From: Alphaproteobacteria bacterium
Lineage (GTDB): Bacteria; Pseudomonadota; Alphaproteobacteria; Rs-D84
DNA: 35,688 bases
Assembly (NCBI GenBank): GCA_017427715.1
Contig: JAFRSF010000021.1
Coordinates: 1 to 35,688 of the forward strand
Reading direction: 5' to 3'
The translations under genes were made by a program, and so were the position numbers. The notes beneath the pieces are model-generated. The model was not told the origin of the DNA. It ran no database searches and saw only the letters and a program-made list of their open reading frames with translations. Shown here piece by piece: positions 15,845-24,334 of this stretch. The stretch's first letter is position 1. Each line of letters begins with the position of its first letter.

Positions 15845-16590
15845 TGAACAAAATAAAACAATTTGAAAGTGAAAACTTTTTGATGTCTGTGTTCGGACAT
15901 TTGGTTTTGTTTGCTGCAATAACTTTGTCTTTGGTGGTGGTGGTAGAACGTGCAAAAACGGTGGCGCCAAATCGTGTTGAAATTATAGAACTGGATTTAA
16001 AAGATGTTAAAATAACTGGCGATGAAACTAAATTGCAAAATACCACTGTCCAGCCGGTTGAAACAGACAAAAAAACAGACCCAAAAGACGAAATTAAACA
16101 AAATATACCGGATGAAAAAATAGAGTTAAAACAACCAACTATGATTGAAAATGAAACTAAAACTTTAACAAAAGAAAATATCGGGCAAACCAAACCACAA
16201 AAAATCGAATCGACACCTGCACCGCGAAAAAAAACAGTAGTAAAAGTTAAACGCGAAGTGTTATCTTTGGACAGGACAATGACAGTGTCGGTTATTGATG
16301 CGTTGCGTGTTGCGTTGACGCGTTGTTGGAACATAGATACAAATCATCCAGATATAGAAGATATTCGTTTAACTGCACATTTAAAAATGTTGCAAACTGG
16401 TGTTATACATAAAATATGGTATGAATCAGAATCACGTGCGCAAAGTGACCCTGCATTTGCTTATGTTTTGGATACTGTCAAAGAAGCGATTCGTGTTTGT
16501 CAGCCATTTTCCATGTTGCCACGCAAAGAATATGACACATGGCAGGACATAACTTTGACTTTTTATCCCAGCAAGGGCAAAATAATGTAA
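15844..16590 (+). CDS. tolA: TolA/TonB-like periplasm-spanning protein
   Basis: 248 residues, start ATG overlapping the tolR stop by one base (TAATG). A short cytoplasmic N-terminus is followed by one membrane segment (about 14-38). Next is a Lys/Glu/Thr/Pro-rich extended region (about 60-140) and a compact C-terminal domain from VSVIDALRVALTRCWN to the end, with two Cys that may pair. This is the layout of TolA. Sequence identity to known TolA cannot be judged by eye and the spacer is shorter than in E. coli. tolB and pal, the usual next genes, are absent; the operon ends at a terminator. Confidence 0.82.
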   Translation: MNKIKQFESENFLMSVFGHLVLFAAITLSLVVVVERAKTVAPNRVEIIELDLKDVKITGDETKLQNTTVQPVETDKKTDPKDEIKQNIPDEKIELKQPTMIENETKTLTKENIGQTKPQKIESTPAPRKKTVVKVKREVLSLDRTMTVSVIDALRVALTRCWNIDTNHPDIEDIRLTAHLKMLQTGVIHKIWYESESRAQSDPAFAYVLDTVKEAIRVCQPFSMLPRKEYDTWQDITLTFYPSKGKIM

Positions 16591-16605
16591 TGAACATATA
16601 AAGCA

Positions 16606-16630
16606 AAAAATCGCCGACAGGGCGATTTTT
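16606..16630. terminator. Shared terminator of tol operon and rnpB
   Basis: AAAAATCGCC (16606-16615) pairs with GGCGATTTTT (16621-16630), flanked by A-run and T-run. It serves tolA (plus) and the RNase P RNA gene (minus). Confidence 0.88.
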
Positions 16631-16631
16631 T

Positions 16632-16966
16632 TTGTGGGCGATCAATAAGCCGGATTCTGTTCAGCCAAAGGCGAGTTCAAAGAACAAGCCAAAGGTTGTG
16701 AGCATAATTAATCTGCAAGATGTGTTACCACAAATTGTCAAGCCCTCTACCCGATTCTTTAAATGATTGGGACGAATCTAGAATCCTTTTTGAGGTTGCT
16801 GCACATAGAGATTGCCCGTTTCACCACGAATTTAATCGCTTTCGTCACTGTTGCTCTAATCATCGAGTTGCCCCGTATGGTCGTTAGCCACTATGTTGTC
16901 CCACACAGTCCGGACTTTCCTCTGAATACAAACGTGTATTCAGCTATGCTCTTTCACACCCAACAT
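16632..16966 (-). ncRNA. rnpB: RNase P RNA (type A)
   Basis: Catalytic RNA that removes tRNA 5' leaders. On the minus strand the universally conserved P4 halves are present. GAGGAAAGTCCGGAC is at 16922-16908 near the 5' end, and ACAGAATCCGGCTTA at 16660-16646 near the 3' end. Between them lies a GTGAAACGGGCAATCTC segment typical of alphaproteobacterial RNase P. P1 can form between TGGGTG (16962-16957) and CGCCCA (16640-16635), which sets the approximate ends. Length about 335 bases. It converges on the tol operon. Confidence 0.93.
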
Positions 16967-16970
16967 GTCT

Positions 16971-16998
16971 AATATAACAATAAAATTGTGATTTTCAA
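16971..16998 (-). promoter_or_regulatory. rnpB promoter
   Basis: On the minus strand TTGAAA (16993-16998), 16 bases, TATATT (16971-16976), six to eight bases before the predicted RNA 5' end. Confidence 0.6.
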
Positions 16999-17064
16999 TG
17001 TTTTTTCTATATGAATTGCTTACTTTATCTTGGTGGGTATTCTTTGGGGTATTGCCATGCTTTT

Positions 17065-17169
17065 AATTCTCCCCTTGGAGGGGGTACGTCCGCAGGACGG
17101 GAGGGAGGTAACACAACGCAGTTGTGCCATGTTTCGCTCGCAATGACACAGCCCATAGGGGCTGTTTGT
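17065..17169. repeat. Dispersed palindromic repeat, copy A
   Basis: Begins AATTCTCCCCTTGGAGGGGG, continues with GTACGTCCGCAGGACGGGAG and ACACAACGCAGTTGTG, and ends CTCGCAATGACACAGCC plus a GGGGCTGTTT hairpin arm. The same blocks recur in copies B and C. GC-rich against its AT-rich surroundings and non-coding. Short internal inverted repeats resemble REP or rickettsial-type palindromic elements. Confidence 0.75.
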
Positions 17170-17216
17170 CCGTCATAGATGTGGTAACCGATGTTGTGCA
17201 AAAATACAAATTATTT

Positions 17217-17429
17217 TTATTCGCCCATGGTTTTGGCTGCGTGTAGAGTTTTTATTAATGTGTCTGCTGCGATTTGACGGATTTTTTGCGACAATGGACG
17301 CATATTCATGGCTTCTGCAACCGCATCACCGAATCGCTGGGAAATAAAGTCAATCTGGGATGGTGCGATAACGAAAACTTCGCTTGATATATCAGATGTT
17401 TTTAATTCGGTAATATTGTTATTTTTCAT
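17217..17429 (-). CDS. Small hypothetical protein (70 residues)
   Basis: ATG 17429 has a strong AGGGGG ribosome-binding site, so expression is plausible. The product is mostly predicted helix with no signal peptide or membrane segment and no Cys. VFVIAPSQIDFISQRFGDAV and MRPLSQKIRQIAADTLIKTL are the two amphipathic parts. I do not recognise it. It is isolated between dispersed repeat copies A and B, with no partner in the same direction. Confidence 0.65.
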   Translation of the reverse strand: MKNNNITELKTSDISSEVFVIAPSQIDFISQRFGDAVAEAMNMRPLSQKIRQIAADTLIKTLHAAKTMGE

Positions 17430-17525
17430 GAATCCCCCTGCTTTATTGATGTCGGTTTAATCATATCACAAAAATGGTAAAACAAAAACAGAAAAAATTA
17501 TTTTTTTGTGCGGTTTGTTATATGT

Positions 17526-17793
17526 GGGGAATCTTCAATTCTCCCCTTTTGGGTGTGGTACGGAGAAGCCGGGGAGATAACACAACGCAGTTGTGTCATG
17601 CTGAACGAGCAAAGCGAGTGTGAGCATCCAGGTTAATTAATGTTCGGCGCAGCCGACAAATATAAATAACAAAGCCAACACTTTGCGCTGAACACTGATA
17701 CACCTGGATTCCCACGCTGCGCTCGGAATGACAATGCTCTGGAATAAAGGACTCTGTCACACTGCTCGCAATGACACAGCCAGATGGGTTGTT
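17526..17793. repeat. Dispersed palindromic repeat, copy B
   Basis: Starts GGGGAATCTTCAATTCTCCCC, then ACACAACGCAGTTGTGTCATG and an arm AACGAGCAAAGCGAGTGTGA...CATCCAGG. A small hairpin GTTCGGC-gca-GCCGAC and the opposing arm CCTGGATTCCCACGCTGCG follow, then ATGACAATGCTCTGGAAT and CTCGCAATGACACAGCC. Together with the AT-rich stretch 17794-17847 it fills most of the 470-base gap before the giant gene at 17901. Apart from the element and a promoter I see no gene here. Confidence 0.8.
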
Positions 17794-17847
17794 AACCTGT
17801 GCTTTATGCTATATTTCAAAAAAAATAAAAAATGTTAATTTTAGCCC

Positions 17848-17877
17848 TTGACCAAAATGTGAAAAATATTCTATGAT
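17848..17877 (+). promoter_or_regulatory. Promoter of giant B-repeat protein gene
   Basis: TTGACC (17848-17853), an 18-base spacer and TATGAT (17872-17877), followed by an AAAGGAG ribosome-binding site at 17889-17895. Confidence 0.65.
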
Positions 17878-17900
17878 AATCATCAGAGAAAGGAGAATCA

Positions 17901-20900
17901 TTGTCGTCAGTGGTGTTTATCCGCAGTTTTGGGTGTGTTTTAAAAATCACATGTGTTGTGATGGTTTGTGTTTGTCACGGGGTATCGCATGCAGATGATA
18001 CTGTTGGTACAATTGATTTAACCAACCTGCCATTGTGGCAATCAAGTGTGGTAAATTCGTCCGTATCATCCGCCGGTACGGGTATAAATACGGATTATAG
18101 TTTCGATAATTCTAGTTTGCTAGCGTCGTCAATTATTAATAACGGTATAGTAGATTTTGACTCAGGTCTGACACCAAGTGGAAATTTTATAGATTGGTCA
18201 AGATGGGGGTTAACACCTATCAGTATTGGTGGTGATGATAGTACTGGTGATGATACTGGGAATGGAACACCAACAACTGGTACTGTGGTGGTTGGTTGGT
18301 TGTGTCCTGGTGCTTCAGGTGCAATATTGAATAATCTTAATGCTGGTTCGACACTGCTATTCCCGCAAATTAAAACACAGTGTCCCGGTGTTGGTACATC
18401 CGATCAACGTGACATGTGGTTTTGTTTAATAAATGATGGTACAAGTGTTGTGGGGTTTGGTGTTGTTCAGGGGTCAAACATAACGGTGCCAGCGGGTAGA
18501 GGTGTTATTGCATGTACACCTGCGAATATTGTTAAATGGATATGGTCTTCTGCTAGCACTATGTCGTATGCACAATGTGGTGCGGATATTACGGTTAGTG
18601 AAGATAATGATGTATGGAATTTTCTGGTTACAAAACAACCTGGGGGGTGGTACTATTGGGATGGTTCTATGACTAATCCAGCGGTAGCTACGCGTCAACA
18701 GTTTAGACAAATGTTAGAATTAACAAATCTTTATGTTAATATGAAAAATGGCGAAGCCAGCGGTGCATACAGGGTTGGACCCACCCAAGATTTATCAAAG
18801 TTGGATGATTATTATACAAAAACAACGACCACCACATATGTTGATGTTGGTGTAAAATTAACATTAAGATGTCCAAATAAAACTTCAGCGGGTTATTTAT
18901 TGCCTATTGGGTTAAACTTGAATGAATCTCAATTAAATAAAGTATATAGACATTGTGGGGATACGTACAATAGTAATAATTCCAAAATCATGTGCAAGAC
19001 CACAGAAAATGGAACATCAGAAGAATTGACGACTAGTACCGAAGTATGTGTTATTCGAGAAACATCAAGCGCGACTACTGAAGTTACATCAGGAACTACT
19101 ACAAGCGCTGTCGTTTGTAATGAATTTGATTGTGAATTGACACAGTGTTGGTCAGACCTGAATTGTGAAGAGGGTTTTTATTTACCATATGGTAAAGCAG
19201 AATGTGAGCCCTGTCCACAGGGTTATTATTGTTCTGGTTATAAAAATGGGGATCAGAATTGGTGTTATGCGGACAGTGGTTCTAATACATTTGGAAATGG
19301 TACGATTGGTGGTCATGGTATAGAATCTTGCGTGGCTGTAATGGGTGATTCAACTGCAACAACTGATGCAAAAGCAAATCCAGCTGGTGAGCCAGACAAC
19401 GGTTGTAATGTAGACTGTGGAGCAAAAATTTACAAATGTTGTGCCAGTAAACCAACAGCATGTTATATTCCATGTAAAGGAATAGAATCTGATGATAACA
19501 ACACACTGGTACCAAAGGAAGAAAAAGTATTTTATAAAGCAGATGCAGATAATAAATGCAAGTATTCTGTCACATTTGCATATAAAAAGGAAGGCGAAGA
19601 AAGCGAAAATGGATGTAATGTAACCAGTTGTTGTGAAGATTATCCAAGTTATGCCGATGTATATGGTATTGAATCTTTGATGGGTGCCAAGACAGTTGGT
19701 TTTATGAATGCTGTGACAACCGTAGCAAGGGATCATTATATAAATGGTCGTGCCGGCAATAGTAGTAATTTTGCCCTTGGTCTATCAAGAACAGTCGCAC
19801 AGATAGGTGGTCGCGGAACAAATTCAAAATCAGATTATTTATCTTTGTGTACACCAAATGAATCTGATAATGTGTGTGGCGCAGGTAAAGAGTTTCAAGG
19901 ATGGGAACTTTACAGTATATATAATGTTCCAAATAAACAAAAAAATGCCGTTGCATTAAAACCAAAATGCAAACCAAAAACATACAATATAACATATAAA
20001 TTGGACGGTGGCGAATGGCCAGATGGTTCACCGACAAAAAACACATATACCTTCGGCGAAAACTTTAAAGATAACAAACCAACAAAACGCGGTTATGTGT
20101 TCAAAGGATGGAAAAAGGATAATGACGCAGATGTTTGTGATGAAGAATGCGGTTGTAAATTATATGACACAGAAGCTGTTTGGTGGTGCAACGTGGACAA
20201 AAATAACAATGCAATCGCAGGTGTGCTTGGTGACGATTGGACCGGTGATGTTACATTAACCGCTGTATGGGAACCAATTAAATACGGGTATATTTACAAG
20301 CATATGGGAACAGTCGGTGCAACTGGTAGGTTTGACAATACGCAAACAACCACTTACGGTGGTGGTGCTAAATTGGCAAAAACAAGTGATGCAATATCAC
20401 TTGAACATTGGAATGTCACTGGTTACACGTTTACACATTGGTGCCGTGCGAAAAATGTTTTAACAGGTAGTATACGAGAATGTCAAGAATATGAAGGCAA
20501 CAGTTATGCAGCGGACGGTACTGTGCCGGTTGATAATTTATTAACCGAAGAAGAATTAAACGGTGGCAAAGATTTAGGTACCACTACAGGGTCATCAGAA
20601 TTGATATATATTGGGCCAATATGGAAAGCAATTGATTACACAATTCATTATGATTTTGGGGTTGGTACGTGTTCTGGTACAGATTGTCCAACAACATATA
20701 ATATAAAAAGTGAAACAATTACAATTTCTGCGCTTAGCAAAGATGGTTATGAATTCAAGGGCTGGTGTTCGTATAACAAAGCCGATAATGATGGTGCAAA
20801 TTGTTCCGATGAAAACGAACCATCGCAAACCGTTGAAATATCTACAGGATCAACGGGCGACAGATGGTTGTATGCTGTGTGGAAACCGATTACTTATTAT

Positions 20901-23783
20901 ATATGCTATAAAGATGGTCAAGATGTACAAGATGAAACTGCATGTACATGTTCCGTGGAAAATGCTGGTACCTGTGGCGATTATACAAAAACCGATTATT
21001 CAGATTATAAATACACATATACCATAGAAGATACGTTTACTTTGCCGGTACCACCCCGCCCTGCTTCTGAGAATGACAAGGATTGGGGTTTTGTTGGCTG
21101 GTATAATGGTAAAAATAAAATCAACAAAATATCTAAGCAATTTGGTAATTTGACCCTGTATGCACATTGGACAAAACAATTAGCAACGGTGAATTTTGTT
21201 TGTTCGTATGCTAAAATTGTGACTGTGAAAGATAAACAAATTGGTGAAACAATTGCGTATCCAACCGAATCGCCATGTGATGAAGTGGAAAATTGGTCTT
21301 GCGGTGGCGGTGATTTTGACGTGGTACAAGATAATGGTGGTATCATAGTCAAATCCGATAAAACAGTGACCTGTCGTTCGGCATACAAGATTAAATATAT
21401 GAATCCTGATGGTAATACTAATACTGAAATCAAAGTAAATGGTCAGACCCTGACCCCGCGCAGTTATACAGGTCTTGGTACAACATATTTTCCAGATTAT
21501 ACAACCATGAACAACCTTAATATTCGTCCAGGTTACAGTTTTGCTGGTTGGTTCTTGAATACAAATTTCACAAATGAAGTCACCAGGTTGGCGCCCCGTG
21601 CATCTGGAAAAAAGATTTTATATGCAAACTGGACCCCAATTAAATATACAATTAAATTTGATAAAAATGGTGGTACGGGTGATTCAATGGCGCCTATGAC
21701 AAACATCACTGTTGAAACCGATTCATTAAAATTAACCAAAAACACATATACGAAAACGGGATATTATTTTGATGGTTGGTGCCTGGAACGCACTTGTGAT
21801 ACTGCATGGGCAACGGATGAAGAAGAAATCAAAGATTTGGATTTGAATCCACAGCAAACAACAATAACACTGTATGCTAAGTGGGAACCAATTACATACA
21901 CAATTGGGGTTAAAAAATGTGGTACATTCCCAGGTGTTCCGTCTCAATCTGATATAACCGCAGAATATGGTGATGGTACAACTTTGCCGGATAATCCGTT
22001 TAGTAAAACTGGATATGATTTTGATGGTTGGTGTTTGGCTGATGATGGAACTGGTGCGAATCATAAATGTATAGAACCTGTACAATCATTTGAAGAAAAT
22101 GCGTTGGCAGACAGTTTAATAGATTTGGGCAATTTGCCAGACGGTGATATCACAATAAATATTTGTCCAATCTGGACACCAAAGACAATTAAATGTGACC
22201 CCGGGTATTATTTGCCTTTGTATAAAGATGGTGCGGAACATAGTGAAGAAGTCAATAATGAAGACAGAAACGAAGAATGTGCACCATGTGAAGATGGATA
22301 TTGGTGTCCTGGGTTAGAACATGAATGGGGTACGTATGTTGATGGTACCGATTATGCGGATTTATATATGGGACGAAATGATTGTGATAGAACACAAAAT
22401 ACTTCTTGGCATTCTGATTCGCCTCGTTCAGAACATGAAAATTGTTGGTATTCATATTATGGTTATTGTAGTTACTTTTTCCCTTGTCCAAGCAATGCAA
22501 CATGTGAATGGAATCCATCTATGACTGGTACTAAAAAATACTACGGTTCAGATGCATGGATAGATGTTGGTAATAACAATAGTACTGGACCTAGACAGTG
22601 TGTTCCGCCAACTGTGACATGTGATGATGGTTATGAATTAAATACAGAAACACAGCAATGTAACAAGAAATATACTGTTTCGTATAAACACTGTGGGTAT
22701 GCCACCAGCACTGGCGCTGGTGTGTTGGGCAGTGTTAATACATCTGTTGGTTCTGGTACAACATTGAAAAGCACACAAGATGCAATGAATGTTTGGAGCA
22801 GAACTGGTTATACGTTCACTAATTGGTGTAGAGCGGAAGATAATGTCACAAATGGTAAACGTAAATGTCGCAGTGGGGATGATTCTGTATCAGCAGTTGC
22901 AGGTACCGGTTTGACAGATTATTTGTTAACAGAATCTGATTCGGATACAGCAAATTTGACCATAATTGTATGTCCAATTTGGAAACCAATTGATTACACA
23001 ATTCATTACTATGATTCTAAAAATGAAGATTTGATATATGATGATTATTTATGGTCTGAATCTGAAACGTATAGCATCACGTCTGAATCGCCTATTGATT
23101 TGGATACCCCGGAATCGCAAACGGGTTATACGTTTACTGGTTGGTGTTTGTATGATGAACAACAGTTAGATATTGAAACTGCATCTAATTGTGAATCTGT
23201 GATTGATAAATTGTCTGTAAGTGCTGAAAATCTGGGTGATAAATATTTGTATGCAAAATGGACCCCAAAAACGATAGTTTGCGACCCTGGATATTATTTG
23301 CCAGCAAATTCAGAAGAACAAGCAGAATGTCCAGCAGATAATTATTGTTCTGGTGGAACATATACATATACTGGCGCGGCCCAGGGTGCTACATCGTGTC
23401 CGGACGATTATCCACATTCTGATGGCGGCACAGATGCAACGGATAAAACATCTTGTTATAAAGATTGTCCGGATATTGAACACAAGCAATTGATTGGTGG
23501 CAAAATATCTTATGTTTCAGATACAGAATCAAATGATACTTGCGAATATGAATTTTATTGTGAAAGTGGTAAATATTTCCATATTGGTGATGGCAAAGTG
23601 TGTTTATATAAAACCAAGCCAGTTGATAAACCTGTATTGGGAATCAAAATAAAAAATAAATCGTATTATATAATGTTGTCTGATACTGGCAACAAGACAA
23701 TTAGCAAGGGTTCAAGCAAGAAATTACGCGTCAAAATTGGTCCCAAGATATATAATGCACACGATGCATCTGTGCTGGAATGA
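17901..23783 (+). CDS. Giant secreted Cys-rich InlB B-repeat protein (1960 residues)
   Basis: A TTG start at 17901, five bases after AAAGGAG, gives a signal peptide with core CVVMVCVCHGVSHA. Residues 35-420 are a non-repetitive Cys-containing region. At about 422-450 there is a GCC2/GCC3-like module (CEPCPQGYYCSG). From 695 to 1430 come about eight InlB B-repeats (Flg_new/Listeria-Bacteroides type), recognised by beginnings such as YNITYKLDGG and YTIKFDKNGG, middles GYxFxGW and ends LYAKWEP. A second Cys module follows (CAPCEDGYWCPG, about 1460), two more B-repeats (about 1585-1790) and a third Cys module. The C-terminus is a unique short tail (SKKLRVKIGPKIYNAHD). No LPXTG, autotransporter barrel or lipobox is visible. 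Such repeats are extracellular in known proteins; adhesion or host contact is inferred. Monocistronic, flanked by dispersed repeats. Confidence 0.93.
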   Translation: MSSVVFIRSFGCVLKITCVVMVCVCHGVSHADDTVGTIDLTNLPLWQSSVVNSSVSSAGTGINTDYSFDNSSLLASSIINNGIVDFDSGLTPSGNFIDWSRWGLTPISIGGDDSTGDDTGNGTPTTGTVVVGWLCPGASGAILNNLNAGSTLLFPQIKTQCPGVGTSDQRDMWFCLINDGTSVVGFGVVQGSNITVPAGRGVIACTPANIVKWIWSSASTMSYAQCGADITVSEDNDVWNFLVTKQPGGWYYWDGSMTNPAVATRQQFRQMLELTNLYVNMKNGEASGAYRVGPTQDLSKLDDYYTKTTTTTYVDVGVKLTLRCPNKTSAGYLLPIGLNLNESQLNKVYRHCGDTYNSNNSKIMCKTTENGTSEELTTSTEVCVIRETSSATTEVTSGTTTSAVVCNEFDCELTQCWSDLNCEEGFYLPYGKAECEPCPQGYYCSGYKNGDQNWCYADSGSNTFGNGTIGGHGIESCVAVMGDSTATTDAKANPAGEPDNGCNVDCGAKIYKCCASKPTACYIPCKGIESDDNNTLVPKEEKVFYKADADNKCKYSVTFAYKKEGEESENGCNVTSCCEDYPSYADVYGIESLMGAKTVGFMNAVTTVARDHYINGRAGNSSNFALGLSRTVAQIGGRGTNSKSDYLSLCTPNESDNVCGAGKEFQGWELYSIYNVPNKQKNAVALKPKCKPKTYNITYKLDGGEWPDGSPTKNTYTFGENFKDNKPTKRGYVFKGWKKDNDADVCDEECGCKLYDTEAVWWCNVDKNNNAIAGVLGDDWTGDVTLTAVWEPIKYGYIYKHMGTVGATGRFDNTQTTTYGGGAKLAKTSDAISLEHWNVTGYTFTHWCRAKNVLTGSIRECQEYEGNSYAADGTVPVDNLLTEEELNGGKDLGTTTGSSELIYIGPIWKAIDYTIHYDFGVGTCSGTDCPTTYNIKSETITISALSKDGYEFKGWCSYNKADNDGANCSDENEPSQTVEISTGSTGDRWLYAVWKPITYYICYKDGQDVQDETACTCSVENAGTCGDYTKTDYSDYKYTYTIEDTFTLPVPPRPASENDKDWGFVGWYNGKNKINKISKQFGNLTLYAHWTKQLATVNFVCSYAKIVTVKDKQIGETIAYPTESPCDEVENWSCGGGDFDVVQDNGGIIVKSDKTVTCRSAYKIKYMNPDGNTNTEIKVNGQTLTPRSYTGLGTTYFPDYTTMNNLNIRPGYSFAGWFLNTNFTNEVTRLAPRASGKKILYANWTPIKYTIKFDKNGGTGDSMAPMTNITVETDSLKLTKNTYTKTGYYFDGWCLERTCDTAWATDEEEIKDLDLNPQQTTITLYAKWEPITYTIGVKKCGTFPGVPSQSDITAEYGDGTTLPDNPFSKTGYDFDGWCLADDGTGANHKCIEPVQSFEENALADSLIDLGNLPDGDITINICPIWTPKTIKCDPGYYLPLYKDGAEHSEEVNNEDRNEECAPCEDGYWCPGLEHEWGTYVDGTDYADLYMGRNDCDRTQNTSWHSDSPRSEHENCWYSYYGYCSYFFPCPSNATCEWNPSMTGTKKYYGSDAWIDVGNNNSTGPRQCVPPTVTCDDGYELNTETQQCNKKYTVSYKHCGYATSTGAGVLGSVNTSVGSGTTLKSTQDAMNVWSRTGYTFTNWCRAEDNVTNGKRKCRSGDDSVSAVAGTGLTDYLLTESDSDTANLTIIVCPIWKPIDYTIHYYDSKNEDLIYDDYLWSESETYSITSESPIDLDTPESQTGYTFTGWCLYDEQQLDIETASNCESVIDKLSVSAENLGDKYLYAKWTPKTIVCDPGYYLPANSEEQAECPADNYCSGGTYTYTGAAQGATSCPDDYPHSDGGTDATDKTSCYKDCPDIEHKQLIGGKISYVSDTESNDTCEYEFYCESGKYFHIGDGKVCLYKTKPVDKPVLGIKIKNKSYYIMLSDTGNKTISKGSSKKLRVKIGPKIYNAHDASVLE

Positions 23784-23825
23784 TACCGTTTTCCCACCCA
23801 TGGCGGTCAATTCTGCCCCACAGAC

Positions 23826-24220
23826 GGGGAATCTTCAATTCTCCCCTTTGAGGGGCGGTACGTCCGAAAACCTTATATTAATTCTTCCCTTGGGGGGGTA
23901 CGTCCGCAGGACGGGAGAGAGGTTAACACAACGCAGTTGTGTCATGCTGAACGAGCAAAGCGAGTGTGAGCATCCAGGTCAATAAAAAAAGTAGTTCGGC
24001 AAAGCCGAACACTTATTGATTTACCTGGATTGCCACGCTTCGCTCGCAATGACACAGCCAAAGGGCTGTTTGATCGCCATGGGAAGAATGCTAAGACCTG
24101 GGCGGGGAATTATTATGGTGGGCTGCGCCACAGTAATACCCCAAAAAAACTGAGAATTACAAATTCCCCACCAGTGGCGCGCTATCCTATCGACCTTTCG
24201 TAATGACGATGCTCTGGAAT
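23826..24220. repeat. Dispersed palindromic repeat, copy C (composite)
   Basis: Starts with the same GGGGAATCTTCAATTCTCCCC as copy B. It then has a second block like copy A (AATTCTTCCC, GTACGTCCGCAGGACGGGAG, ACACAACGCAGTTGTGTCATG). The long inverted arms are 23941-23979 and 24023-24054 around a perfect GTTCGGC-aaa-GCCGAAC hairpin (23994-24010). CTCGCAATGACACAGCC follows, and another imperfect inverted repeat (24104-24142). It ends ATGACGATGCTCTGGAAT like copy B. It fills the 550-base space between two large genes; no gene is visible in it. Confidence 0.8.
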
Positions 24221-24265
24221 TCGGTTTGTTAATTTTTTGCGTTTTTATTATATTTATTTTGTTGC

Positions 24266-24295
24266 TTGACTTGCTTGTCGGTTTTTTTCTACACT
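24266..24295 (+). promoter_or_regulatory. Promoter of three-gene secreted-protein cluster
   Basis: TTGACT (24266-24271), 18-base spacer, TACACT (24290-24295). Same spacing as the promoter at 17848. Confidence 0.6.
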
Positions 24296-24334
24296 GTTTT
24301 TTGAAAGTAAAGGGAGATTTTTATCAGACGTTAT

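Noticed and set aside
23892..23898. G7 run considered as a second phase-variation tract
   Set aside because: It lies in the non-coding dispersed repeat copy C, well upstream of the next gene's promoter, and copies A and B have shorter runs at that place.
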